From an uncultured Lachnospiraceae bacterium (GTDB taxonomy: Bacteria > Bacillota > Clostridia > Lachnospirales > Lachnospiraceae), in contig ONBT01000005.1 of assembly GCA_900316075.1 (NCBI GenBank), forward strand, positions 1 through 64,000: a stretch of DNA of 64,000 nucleotides, in the 5' to 3' direction. Below the pieces are notes generated by a model. It ran no database searches. It had not been told where the DNA came from and saw nothing but the letters and a program-made list of their open reading frames with translations. Positions within the stretch are counted from its first letter, which is position 1, and every line of letters begins with the position of its first letter. A program made the position numbers and the translations under genes. This document shows positions 24,398 to 32,369 of this stretch, one piece after another.

Positions 24398-25624
24398 TCA
24401 CTTGACAATTTCGGTGATTCGGATACCGAAGGACTCCTCGATGACGACTACCTCGCCCTTGGCCACATACTTGCCGTTGACGAGGACGTCGATGGGCTCG
24501 CCGGCGATTTTGTTCAGCTCGATGATGGTGCCGGGAGCGAACTCCAGAATATCCTTAATGGACTTATGCGTCCGGCCGAGCTCCACCGTGACCTCCAGAG
24601 GCACGTCCATGATGAGGTCGATGTTCTCGGACGAGTATGTATTCGGGAAAGCTCCCTCGAAGGTCGTGAACTGGGCCGGCTGCACGTTGACCGGCTGCTG
24701 CATTGGCATAGGCTGCGCATAGCCCATCTGGGGCTGCGCATAGCCCTGCATGGGCGGAGCCATCTGCGGCTGCTGCATCTGCATCTGGGGCTGAGGAGCC
24801 GGCTGGGGCTGCTGGGCCTCGATGGGATTGGCCTCCATCTGGGCAGGAGCCACAGGCTGGGCGTAGTCGTTTGCCGTCTCTCCGAAGGCTGCGTCGTCGA
24901 CCGTGGAATTCGAGTCCGTCTGCATGTTCTTCTTGATGGACTCGACCATGGACTTGGCCAGGTCGATCGGGTAGAGCTGCATCATGATGGAGTCCACCAG
25001 GTCCCCGACCAGGAGGCGAAACTGGACCTTGATAAAGTCTCCCTTGATGAATTCGCCGATCCCGTCCAACGTGGCCGTATCCTGCAGGTCGATGAGGTCG
25101 GACGTAGGCGGGGAAATATCGACGGTCTCATTCAGCATGGAGGAAAGAGATGTCGCCGAGGACCCCATCATCTGGTTCATGGCCTCGGAAATGGCGGAAA
25201 GGTGAATCTCGCCGAGTTCTTCGTCGACGTTGGTCCCGTCGCCGCCCATCATGAGGTTGGTGATGACCTTGACGTCGTCTTCCTTCAGGATCAGAAGGTT
25301 ACTGCCGTCGATACCTCTCGTGTAGGAAATTTTTATGAGGACGCAGGGCTTTTCATAGAGTCCTACGATTTCATCCCAGTTGGAAACGGATACGATCGGG
25401 GTCGAAATCTCGACCTTTCTATTTACGAGGGAAAAGAGGGCCGTCGCAGCGGAGCCCATGGAAATATTGGCAATCTCGCCGATGGTATCGATCTCGTCCG
25501 AGGTCAGGGAACCTCCGTTGGCCCCCCGCTGGGTAGCCGCCACGGTGGAAGCCGCGTCGCCTCCCGGTATTCCCCCGGCTATGAGGGCATTGATTTCTTC
25601 CTGTGAGAGTGTGGTGTCACTCAT
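24398..25624 (-). CDS. fliY: Flagellar switch phosphatase FliY (FliN/CheC fusion)
   Basis: Switch-complex protein with CheY-P phosphatase activity in Bacillus-type motors. About 408 aa. The N-terminal LSQEEINALI motif binds CheY-P. Two CheC-like helices follow (EIANISMGSAATALFSLV and AISEAMNQMMGSSATSLSSM), then a Gln/Met/Pro-rich linker (about 255-320) and a C-terminal FliN/SpoA domain (DVPLEVTVELGRTHKSIKDI). Start set at 25624, six bases after GGAGG. It overlaps the fliM end by 8 bases. Confidence 0.96.
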   Translation of the reverse strand: MSDTTLSQEEINALIAGGIPGGDAASTVAATQRGANGGSLTSDEIDTIGEIANISMGSAATALFSLVNRKVEISTPIVSVSNWDEIVGLYEKPCVLIKISYTRGIDGSNLLILKEDDVKVITNLMMGGDGTNVDEELGEIHLSAISEAMNQMMGSSATSLSSMLNETVDISPPTSDLIDLQDTATLDGIGEFIKGDFIKVQFRLLVGDLVDSIMMQLYPIDLAKSMVESIKKNMQTDSNSTVDDAAFGETANDYAQPVAPAQMEANPIEAQQPQPAPQPQMQMQQPQMAPPMQGYAQPQMGYAQPMPMQQPVNVQPAQFTTFEGAFPNTYSSENIDLIMDVPLEVTVELGRTHKSIKDILEFAPGTIIELNKIAGEPIDVLVNGKYVAKGEVVVIEESFGIRITEIVK

Positions 25625-26603
25625 CTTCATCCTCCCTGATTATGCTGGTAACACGGACCGCATAGTCGTTCCCGTAGGAGCCGGGAAGGGCCGTGAATTT
25701 CTTCAGATTGCCCACATAGACATCGAGCTCGTCGTCGACCTTCGTGTCGAGACGGATGATGTCGCCGACCTGAAGGGCAGCAAAATCGGATACATTAATC
25801 TGGCTGTTGCCAAGCACAGCGGTGACGGGTATATCGGCTTTCCGGATGAGGACCTCGATATCATCAGTGAAGTTCTCGTCCGTCTTTTCCTGCATATTCG
25901 AATACCAGAACTTGGTATTCAGCTTGTCCATGACAGGCTCGAGGGTCAGGTAGGGAAGGCAGATATTCATGAGGCCTTCCGTCTCCCCCATCTTGATATT
26001 GAGCGTGACGATGGCGATCATTTCGGTAGGGGAAATGATCTGGGCAAACTGGGAATTTGTCTCAATCCGCTCGAGGCGCGGGTAGACGTCCAGTACGTTT
26101 TCCCAGGGCTCCCGAAGGAGCTCGACGCAGTTTGTCATGATCCGCTCTATGATGAGAAGCTCGATTTCCGTGAAATCCCGGGTCTTATCTAGAGGATTGC
26201 CCTCTCCACCCAGCATCCGGTCTACGAAGGCGTAGCCGAGCTTCGACGCCATCTCAATAATAATGGAGCCCTGCAAGGGGGAAAAATCCACGATACCCAG
26301 TAATACCGGGTTCGACAGGGCATTCGTAAACTCCATGTAGGTGACGGCCTCGGAGTTCATGACCTCCACCTGGATATTCTTCCGGAGGTAGATGGGGAGG
26401 TTCGTTGAAAGGAGCCGCCCGTAGTGCTCGAAGATGATCTCAAGGGTACGAAGGTGCTCTTTGGAGAACTTGGAAGGGCGCGCGAAATCGTAGTCCTTGA
26501 CCACGTTCTCCGAGGACTTCTTCATCTCCTCGATGTCCACATCGCCGTTGCTCAGGGATTGCAGGAGGTTATCAATTTCACTTTGTGAAAGAACATCACT
26601 CAT
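25617..26603 (-). CDS. fliM: Flagellar motor switch protein FliM
   Basis: Forms the C-ring and receives CheY-P. The 328-aa protein has the N-terminal CheY-binding motif LSQSEIDNLL, a middle CheC-like domain and a C-terminal SpoA domain (DIPVTAVLGNSQINVSDFAAL). The conserved FARPSKFSKEHLRTLEIIFE stretch is near residue 55. It lies between fliL and fliY, the usual order. Confidence 0.97.
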   Translation of the reverse strand: MSDVLSQSEIDNLLQSLSNGDVDIEEMKKSSENVVKDYDFARPSKFSKEHLRTLEIIFEHYGRLLSTNLPIYLRKNIQVEVMNSEAVTYMEFTNALSNPVLLGIVDFSPLQGSIIIEMASKLGYAFVDRMLGGEGNPLDKTRDFTEIELLIIERIMTNCVELLREPWENVLDVYPRLERIETNSQFAQIISPTEMIAIVTLNIKMGETEGLMNICLPYLTLEPVMDKLNTKFWYSNMQEKTDENFTDDIEVLIRKADIPVTAVLGNSQINVSDFAALQVGDIIRLDTKVDDELDVYVGNLKKFTALPGSYGNDYAVRVTSIIREDEDE

Positions 26604-26624
26604 GCGTTAACTCACCCGCGGAAA

Positions 26625-27161
26625 TTACTGCACCGTCACACTTGAAAAGGCCACATCCACGATGAAGTTCTGGGCCCCGAAATATTCGTTTAAGGAATCC
26701 TTGATATCGTTCTTGATCTGGTCCGAATCGTTCTGGACCTGATCCACCGTGTACTGCTGAACGACCTCGATGATCTTGTTCTTGATCATGCTGTCGTACT
26801 TCTTCGTCGTGGAATCGGAGGAAAGCTCAGCACTGTACTTTGAATAGGCGTCGCTCGTCGAATCCATATAGAGGGTCACTGACATCGAAGCGAAGTGCTG
26901 CTGTCCGTCCCCTGTGTCCTTCAGATTGATATTGAGGCTGTCCGCCAGGGCATAGGTCGCCAGGTTCTCCAGCGGCACCGTCGAATTTCCGTTCGCGGCA
27001 TTGGCCACCTTCATATCCAGGTCCATCGCCGAAGAAACCTTCGATATCAGGGCATTGACATTCTTGACTTCCGGAATGATCTGAAAGGCCATGAGGCCGG
27101 TCAATACGAGATTGATCAGGACCAGGGCGAAGGTAAGTACGGTCAGTAGACTCTTTTTCAT
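26625..27161 (-). CDS. fliL: Flagellar stator-associated protein FliL
   Basis: Membrane protein that surrounds and stabilises the stator units. The 178-aa protein has an N-terminal membrane segment (LLTVLTFALVLINLVLTGL) and a periplasmic-side domain of SPFH-like fold ending VDVAFSSVTVQ. Sequence conservation in the family is weak; the call rests on topology, length and position between motB and fliM. GAAAGG precedes the ATG. Confidence 0.85.
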   Translation of the reverse strand: MKKSLLTVLTFALVLINLVLTGLMAFQIIPEVKNVNALISKVSSAMDLDMKVANAANGNSTVPLENLATYALADSLNINLKDTGDGQQHFASMSVTLYMDSTSDAYSKYSAELSSDSTTKKYDSMIKNKIIEVVQQYTVDQVQNDSDQIKNDIKDSLNEYFGAQNFIVDVAFSSVTVQ

Positions 27162-27236
27162 GGAAACTGCCTTTCGTTTCGCATTAATAATATAAAGCCT
27201 TATGTTTCACCATATTCCGCTGCTCTTCCGCCCGCA

Positions 27237-28178
27237 TTAATCAGCGGTGATATCACCGGAATTGTAGGAGTTATATATCTTGATCTCTACCCGGCGGTTC
27301 CGGGCCCGGCCCTCGGGGGTCGAATTGTCGGCCACGGGGACATAGTCTCCCCGGCCCGCCGACTCTATATGGGAGTCATCGATGGTCGAATTTTCCCGAA
27401 GGACATTCGCCACATACATGGCCCGGTACATGGAGAGCACTTCATTACTCTCATACCGCGCCGAATGAATCGGGACATTGTCCGTGTGACCCTCGACCAC
27501 GATGAGATTCTTCTGGAAGTTGTTCAGGATGCCGCCCAGCTTCTGCACAATGGGGACGGCCTCGCTCCGAAGCTCGGCCTTGGCCGAATCAAAGAGCAGG
27601 GCGCCGGACATGGTGATACGGACATATTCCCCGTTGAAATCGACTTCAACTAAGTCCTGTATTCCCTGCTCGGTCGTCAGCTTCTCAATCTGTTCGGCCA
27701 TCTGCTCCGACTCGTTTGTGGCCGCCTGCTGGACCTGAGCCTGCGCCTGGGCGTCCGTCTGCTCAGTCGTCTGCCCGGCATTCTGACTCTGGTCGGAGCC
27801 GGAGGAATCGGAGTTCGTATTTGTATTCTGATTGCCGGTATTCGTACTGTTCGAGCTCGTGGTCGAGCTTCCGGACCCGGTCGCAGATTCACCACCCTGA
27901 TTGCCCTTCGACATGGTGTCCCCGAAATAGTTTGAAAAATCGGGAAGCTGGGTGATGCCACTTGACACCAGCTGGCCGGGAACTACTGTGGAACCTCCGG
28001 AAGCGATGACGGAAGTAAAAGCCGACTGCAGGGAGTTGATGACCTGAATATACTGCTCTTCGTTGATCGTGGACATGGAGAAAAGGAGCACGAAGAAACA
28101 GAGGAGGAGGTTCATCAGGTCAGAGAAGGTAGATTGCCAGAGGGGGAAGGATTTGGGTTCTTCCGGTTTCTTCTCCAT
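27237..28178 (-). CDS. motB: Flagellar stator protein MotB
   Basis: Stator subunit that anchors to peptidoglycan and carries the proton-binding Asp. The 313-aa protein has one membrane segment with the essential Asp in TFSDLMNLLLCFFVLLFS (about residue 18), a long Ser/Thr/Gln/Asn-rich region (about 75-150) and an OmpA-like domain (VVEGHTDNVPI, ending RNRRVEI). The long polar spacer is larger than usual. Its ATG overlaps the motA stop (TGATG). Confidence 0.96.
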   Translation of the reverse strand: MEKKPEEPKSFPLWQSTFSDLMNLLLCFFVLLFSMSTINEEQYIQVINSLQSAFTSVIASGGSTVVPGQLVSSGITQLPDFSNYFGDTMSKGNQGGESATGSGSSTTSSNSTNTGNQNTNTNSDSSGSDQSQNAGQTTEQTDAQAQAQVQQAATNESEQMAEQIEKLTTEQGIQDLVEVDFNGEYVRITMSGALLFDSAKAELRSEAVPIVQKLGGILNNFQKNLIVVEGHTDNVPIHSARYESNEVLSMYRAMYVANVLRENSTIDDSHIESAGRGDYVPVADNSTPEGRARNRRVEIKIYNSYNSGDITAD

Positions 28179-28975
28179 CAGCCGCCCTCCTCCTGCTCAG
28201 TCGAAACGGAATCCCGGGCTGCAGGAGCCAGGAAGGTCTTCAGCTTTTCTTCGATGACATGGGGATTCTCGCCGGCCTGGATTGAGAGGATGCCCTCAAT
28301 CATGATGGACTTGACGGAAATTTCAATATCGTTGTTCTCCTTCAGTTTGGAGTTGATAGGTACGCAGATCCAGTTCGCGATCAGGGACCCGTAGAAGGTC
28401 GTGATCAGGGCGACGGCCATGGAAGGCCCGATAGAAGAAGGATCCGACATGTTCTGTAGCATGATGACGAGACCGATCAGGGTCCCGATCATACCCCAGG
28501 CCGGGCACTGGGTGGACCAGTAATCCCAGAAGCCGGCGTTTGCCTTGTGGCGGTCATCCATATTCGAAAGGTCGGTCTCCAGAATGGACCGGACCAGGTC
28601 GGCATCGGTACCGTCGACGACCAGCATGATGCCCTTCTTCATGAATTCGTTGTCAATATTCTCTGTATAGCCTTCGAGAGCCAGCAGGCCTTCCTTCCGG
28701 GCGACGTTTGACATGTCGATGATCTGCTTGATGGTCTCTTCCGGGTTGGGTATCGCCGGTTCCTTGATGGCCAGGTTCATGGACTTGAATCCGGCCTTGA
28801 AGTCATCCATCTTCCGGGAGGAAAGGAGGGATGTAAGGGAGCCGCCAATCGTGATGATGAGCGAAGGAACATCGACAAAGTATTTGAAACCGATGACGCC
28901 GCCGGCCGACTGGATGATACCGAAGGCAACGACGATCAGGCCGGCCAGGAGGCCGCCAAGTGATGCTATATCCAT
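28178..28975 (-). CDS. motA: Flagellar stator protein MotA
   Basis: Ion-channel subunit that turns the rotor. The 265-aa protein has four membrane segments, starting SLGGLLAGLIVVAFGIIQSAGG, and the cytosolic loop with charged residues (about 80-150). The PAWGMIGTLIGLVIMLQNM segment carries the functionally important Pro. It is the first gene after the flgE terminator and has its own promoter. Confidence 0.97.
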   Translation of the reverse strand: MDIASLGGLLAGLIVVAFGIIQSAGGVIGFKYFVDVPSLIITIGGSLTSLLSSRKMDDFKAGFKSMNLAIKEPAIPNPEETIKQIIDMSNVARKEGLLALEGYTENIDNEFMKKGIMLVVDGTDADLVRSILETDLSNMDDRHKANAGFWDYWSTQCPAWGMIGTLIGLVIMLQNMSDPSSIGPSMAVALITTFYGSLIANWICVPINSKLKENNDIEISVKSIMIEGILSIQAGENPHVIEEKLKTFLAPAARDSVSTEQEEGG

Positions 28976-29041
28976 AAACTACTCACACCGCCCTTTCGAA
29001 ATTCTGCACCGAATGCGTACACGCCTCGATACTCACAGGTT

Positions 29042-29070
29042 ATTTTATACGATTGAAGGCCCTATGTCTA
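29042..29070 (-). promoter_or_regulatory. motA: Sigma-A promoter of motA-motB
   Basis: Minus strand TAGACA (29070-29065), 17-base spacer, TAAAAT (29047-29042); five of six matches in each hexamer. An AT-rich region with two palindromes lies directly upstream. Confidence 0.6.
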
Positions 29071-29077
29071 CTTGATT

Positions 29078-29096
29078 TTGATATATTTTGTATCAA
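29078..29096. promoter_or_regulatory. Palindrome upstream of the motA promoter
   Basis: TTGATATATTTTGTATCAA, a 6-bp inverted repeat with 7-base centre, 8 bases upstream of the -35. A second one, CTACAAAATATAG, lies at about 29110-29122. Both share the core TATTTTGTA in opposite orientation, as expected for an operator pair. No regulator is known. Confidence 0.35.
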
Positions 29097-29150
29097 TTGA
29101 GCCAATAAACTACAAAATATAGTAAATAAAGTACTACATAAAACCACGAA

Positions 29151-29182
29151 AGGGCACCGGCAGGAAATGCTGCCGGTGCCCT
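29151..29182 (-). terminator. Intrinsic terminator after flgE
   Basis: Perfect 13-bp GC-rich stem (arms 29170-29182 and 29151-29163, 6-base loop) 38 bases after the flgE stop, followed by TTCGTGGTTTTA. The U-tract is interrupted, so some readthrough into motA is likely. Confidence 0.75.
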
Positions 29183-29220
29183 GAAACTATTCTTTTTTCT
29201 GTCAGCTGTTCAAAAGGTCA

Positions 29221-31155
29221 TCATCTCTTGAGGTTCGTAAGTTCCTCAAGCATAGTATCGGAAACCGTAATGATTCGGGAGTTGGCCTGGAATCCTCGCT
29301 GGGTTGTGATCATGTCGGTGAACTCCTGGGCCAGGTCTACGTTTGACATTTCAAGCTGACCTGTGCTCATGGAACCTCCGTCCGCCGTGACTTCCACGCC
29401 GATGCCGTCAAAATTTCCGGAGTTCAATGTCGTTCCGTAGCAGTTGTCGCCGAGGGACTGAAGACCGGAGGCATTGGCAAACTGGGCGACCGCAATCTGT
29501 CCGAGGAGGACGGTGTTACCGTTATCGTAAGAGCCGAAAATCTGTCCGTTCTCTGCAACCGAAACACCGGTCAGAGCACCCAAGGCCTTGCCGGCGCCTA
29601 CGGTGGAATCCGCTGCCGAGCCTCTGTCTGCTCCAATCGTGGACTGACCTGCGTTATCGTAGTTCAGGGTCTTACTGAAGTCCAGATTGATGGTCTGACC
29701 GGAAAGGCTGGGAAACAGATCTTTTAAAGCATCAAGCTTCAGAACCGCAGATGAACCACCTTCTGTAGCAAGTCCGGTTTTATTGTTTGAATCTGTGCCA
29801 CTTGCCTGCCCTTCATTCGAACCATAAGCAGGATGAGATTCATCTAGAGTGGTGGGATTTGCATTATCATTGTCGATGATCTGGCGGAAAGTACCATCCT
29901 CTTTGTTGAATTCGAGGATGCAGGCCGTATCGTGATAGGAAACCTGGAGTTTCCCGTTCAGCGGATTGATGGTCACCTGCTCACCCTCCGGAAGGGCGGT
30001 ACTCGTAGTCGAAGTCGAAGCAACGTACGTCATCGGCGTAGTGCCATCCGACTTCGTAGCAGGGATGCTTGAAACGCCATAGATGTCATTCAGCGTCTTA
30101 TCAGTGAAAGTGTTTTTATCAAGGGTATCAGCAGCCGATGTAGAGCCTTTCGTACACTTATAAAATCTAAGGGTGCTATTCGAAGTAACGGGGGAATCAG
30201 CAATAAAGGAAGCAGTATCTACCTGATTTTCCGTCCGGTAAGTAGTCGCACTGGTTCCGCTTCCAACCGTATAATAGATATATTTGTCTGTGAAGGTAAA
30301 CTTATTGTTCAGAGAATACTGATCCTGCTGCCAGGCATCCGGATCTCCGAATACAGAATACAGACTAGTCTTATCAACTTTGGTCGTAGCATCCGTAGAA
30401 GTAGAATCCAGCCACTGCTTCAGGATATCGGTCTGGTCGGAATCGTAGATATTTGTCAGCTTGACCGAATAGGTACCCTGGTCGTTGTTGATTGCCTTGA
30501 CCGCGAAACGAGCCGTGTAGGAATATCCTTCTGCATCGTAGAAGCCCAGAGTAAAGGCCCTGCCATTTACGGAGTTGATATTCGTATCCTTCTTGTCTAC
30601 GACGCCGGTGACATTGCCTTCGGTCGTGGCCTCGGGCTTTGACGTCTTGTTCTCGGCACTCATGATACGGAGGGGAGATACGGTATCCCTCTGGATGGTC
30701 CGGGTACCGTCGGCATTGTCAACCGCCTGCCAGCCCTGAACCAGGTAGCCGGTCGTCGTCATGGCCAGGTCTCCGTTCCCGTCGAGATAGAAGGAACCGG
30801 CTCTTGTGAAGACGTTCTGGGCTCCGTTGTTTACGATGAAGAAGTTCGTGGAATTGGCGTCGGTGAGCTTGATATCGAGGGCATCGCCGGTGGACTGGGC
30901 GGAGCCTCCGTTTGTGATGGAGATCTTCGTCGCGCCGACCATGGTGCCGAGACCGATCTGCTTGGCGTTCTTGCCGCCCTTGGTCTGGGTGGCACCGGTA
31001 GCCGCCGATGTGGTCTGGTACATGATGTCTTCGAAGGAAACGGCCGAAGATTTGAAAGCCGTCGTGTTGACGTTCGCGATATTGTTACCGATGACATCCA
31101 TCCGGGTCTGATGTGTCTTCAGACCGGCGACACCGGAGTAAAGTGATCTCATCAT
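29221..31155 (-). CDS. flgE: Flagellar hook protein FlgE
   Basis: Builds the hook. The 644-aa protein has the conserved rod/hook N-terminus (SLYSGVAGLKTHQTRMDVIG, then NNIANVNTTAFKSS) and the C-terminal heptad region (EFTDMITTQRGFQANSRIIT). The middle (about residues 170-470) is a variable, surface-exposed region rich in Thr, Ser, Asp and Asn, with visibly lower GC than its neighbours. GGAGG lies 10 bases before ATG 31155. It has a candidate sigma-D promoter upstream and its own terminator. Confidence 0.96.
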   Translation of the reverse strand: MMRSLYSGVAGLKTHQTRMDVIGNNIANVNTTAFKSSAVSFEDIMYQTTSAATGATQTKGGKNAKQIGLGTMVGATKISITNGGSAQSTGDALDIKLTDANSTNFFIVNNGAQNVFTRAGSFYLDGNGDLAMTTTGYLVQGWQAVDNADGTRTIQRDTVSPLRIMSAENKTSKPEATTEGNVTGVVDKKDTNINSVNGRAFTLGFYDAEGYSYTARFAVKAINNDQGTYSVKLTNIYDSDQTDILKQWLDSTSTDATTKVDKTSLYSVFGDPDAWQQDQYSLNNKFTFTDKYIYYTVGSGTSATTYRTENQVDTASFIADSPVTSNSTLRFYKCTKGSTSAADTLDKNTFTDKTLNDIYGVSSIPATKSDGTTPMTYVASTSTTSTALPEGEQVTINPLNGKLQVSYHDTACILEFNKEDGTFRQIIDNDNANPTTLDESHPAYGSNEGQASGTDSNNKTGLATEGGSSAVLKLDALKDLFPSLSGQTINLDFSKTLNYDNAGQSTIGADRGSAADSTVGAGKALGALTGVSVAENGQIFGSYDNGNTVLLGQIAVAQFANASGLQSLGDNCYGTTLNSGNFDGIGVEVTADGGSMSTGQLEMSNVDLAQEFTDMITTQRGFQANSRIITVSDTMLEELTNLKR

Positions 31156-31297
31156 AGGGCAGGTACCTCCGCTAAGCTACCTTCTGCAGTCTCTGCTGCA
31201 TTCTTGCGTTTTCCGTCCGTGGGGTGTAAATAAATCCGGATCACGTCCCTGTGATGAGGAAGTAGATGTGAGTTTAGATAGAACTCTTACGATTTAT

Positions 31298-31324
31298 TTA
31301 TCGGAAAAGAAGGGGCAAAAATTA
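31298..31324 (-). promoter_or_regulatory. flgE: Candidate sigma-D promoter of flgE
   Basis: Minus strand TAAT (31324-31321), 15-base spacer, TCCGATAA (31305-31298), against the consensus TAAA-N15-GCCGATAA: 10 of 12 bases. It lies 143 bases before the flgE start and overlaps the terminator hairpin of flgD. Confidence 0.55.
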
Positions 31325-31334
31325 CCCCTTCTTT
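31306..31334 (-). terminator. Hairpin terminator after flgD
   Basis: Perfect 10-bp stem AAAGAAGGGG/CCCCTTCTTT (31334-31325 and 31315-31306), 9-base loop, 8 bases after the flgD stop. The T-run is within the stem, so strength is uncertain. Confidence 0.55.
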
Positions 31335-31341
31335 AAAAAAA

Positions 31342-32253
31342 TCAGGATTCAGTCTCAGTTTTCTTCTCATTCGAGTCCGTCTTATTTTCAGAGGATTCAG
31401 CATTCTTGGTTTCCTCCGTCTTTCCTGTGGAGCCGGCTGTATTCTCCTCAGTGGACTTATTCTCCGTATCGGTCTTGTTTTCGGTATCGGTTTTATTTTC
31501 CGTATCCGTCTTGTTTTCCGTATCGGTCTTATTGCCAGTGTCCGTCTTGTCTTCCGTCTTCGGGGTCTCACCTTCGTCGAGGGAGTCGACGGTCTTTCCT
31601 TCCTGCTTGGCCTTGACGAGGGCCTGAACCCGGTTGTAGAGGGCCTGGACATTGGCCACCTTCTTTTCGTCGATGGTCTTCTTCAGGTCGTCACTCATGG
31701 AGTTATAGAGGTTGGCAATCTCGGTCACCTGCTTCTCGTCGTTGACGGTCAGCTTGTCCATCGAAGGCAGCTTCGCATAGAGCTCCTCGAAGGAGTTCAG
31801 CATGTAGTTGTTCTGGTAGTAGGTGGAGTCTTCGACAGAGGTTACCTTGCTTGCGTCATAGAGTTTGCCGTCAATACTTACCTTCTTGACCCCGTCGACT
31901 TCAGTCACGTAGTCCACCGGCCCCTCATGGGTCTTGCCGTCATCGTCCGTGACCTCGACAATCTTTCCGACATAGTTCGTAGCTCCCATATTTTCCATGG
32001 TGTCCTGCATGTTCTGCAGGGACTCGACCTGGGAGAAGGTGGCCATTTCCTTCACGTACTCGGAGTTGTCCGTGGGCTCCATGGGGTCCTGGTACTGCAT
32101 TTCAGTCACGAGGAGCTTCAAAAACATATCCTTGGTCTCGGACGCACTCTTGACTTCCCCCTTGCTGGTAGAGGTCTTGGTTGTCGAAGTCGTAGTATTG
32201 GCCTTGCTGCTGTTTACGATTTTCCCGTCTTTGATCTGTTCTACCAGAGACAT
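31342..32253 (-). CDS. flgD: Flagellar hook assembly protein FlgD with repeat tail
   Basis: Hook-capping protein that directs FlgE polymerisation. The N-terminal part is typical (MFLKLLVTEMQYQDPMEPTD near residue 43, then EMATFSQVESLQNM). A middle region with DDDGKTHEGPVDYV resembles the FlgD beta domain. The last about 90 residues are a Lys/Asp/Glu/Thr-rich tail with tandem copies of the hexapeptide TDTENK, not usual for the family. Length is 303 aa against the more common 220-250 aa. Confidence 0.94.
   Translation of the reverse strand: MSLVEQIKDGKIVNSSKANTTTSTTKTSTSKGEVKSASETKDMFLKLLVTEMQYQDPMEPTDNSEYVKEMATFSQVESLQNMQDTMENMGATNYVGKIVEVTDDDGKTHEGPVDYVTEVDGVKKVSIDGKLYDASKVTSVEDSTYYQNNYMLNSFEELYAKLPSMDKLTVNDEKQVTEIANLYNSMSDDLKKTIDEKKVANVQALYNRVQALVKAKQEGKTVDSLDEGETPKTEDKTDTGNKTDTENKTDTENKTDTENKTDTENKSTEENTAGSTGKTEETKNAESSENKTDSNEKKTETES
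31458..31565. repeat. 18-bp in-frame tandem repeat in flgD
   Basis: Six copies of an 18-base unit close to TTGTTTTCCGTATCGGTC (plus strand), encoding TDTENK repeats in FlgD. Copy number could vary between strains without breaking the frame. Confidence 0.8.
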
Positions 32254-32305
32254 AACTCTTCTCCTTTACGGTTCAAAAAATTTAGTGCAAGCAAAAAATT
32301 CAATT

Positions 32306-32369
32306 CATTATGCATTGCATTAAGCATTATGCATCGCATTAAGCATTATACATTATGAATTATGCATTG
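32306..32369. repeat. 19-bp tandem repeat in the fliK-flgD gap
   Basis: CATTATGCATTGCATTAAG is followed by a second copy with one change (32325) and a third, degenerate copy from 32344 that covers the fliK stop codon. AT-rich and partly palindromic. Confidence 0.65.

Noticed and set aside
31156..31290. Possible c-di-GMP riboswitch in the flgE leader (CACAGGGACGTGAT)
   Set aside because: Only a few bases resemble the GEMM core; the paired stems P1-P3 and the tetraloop-receptor could not be found.
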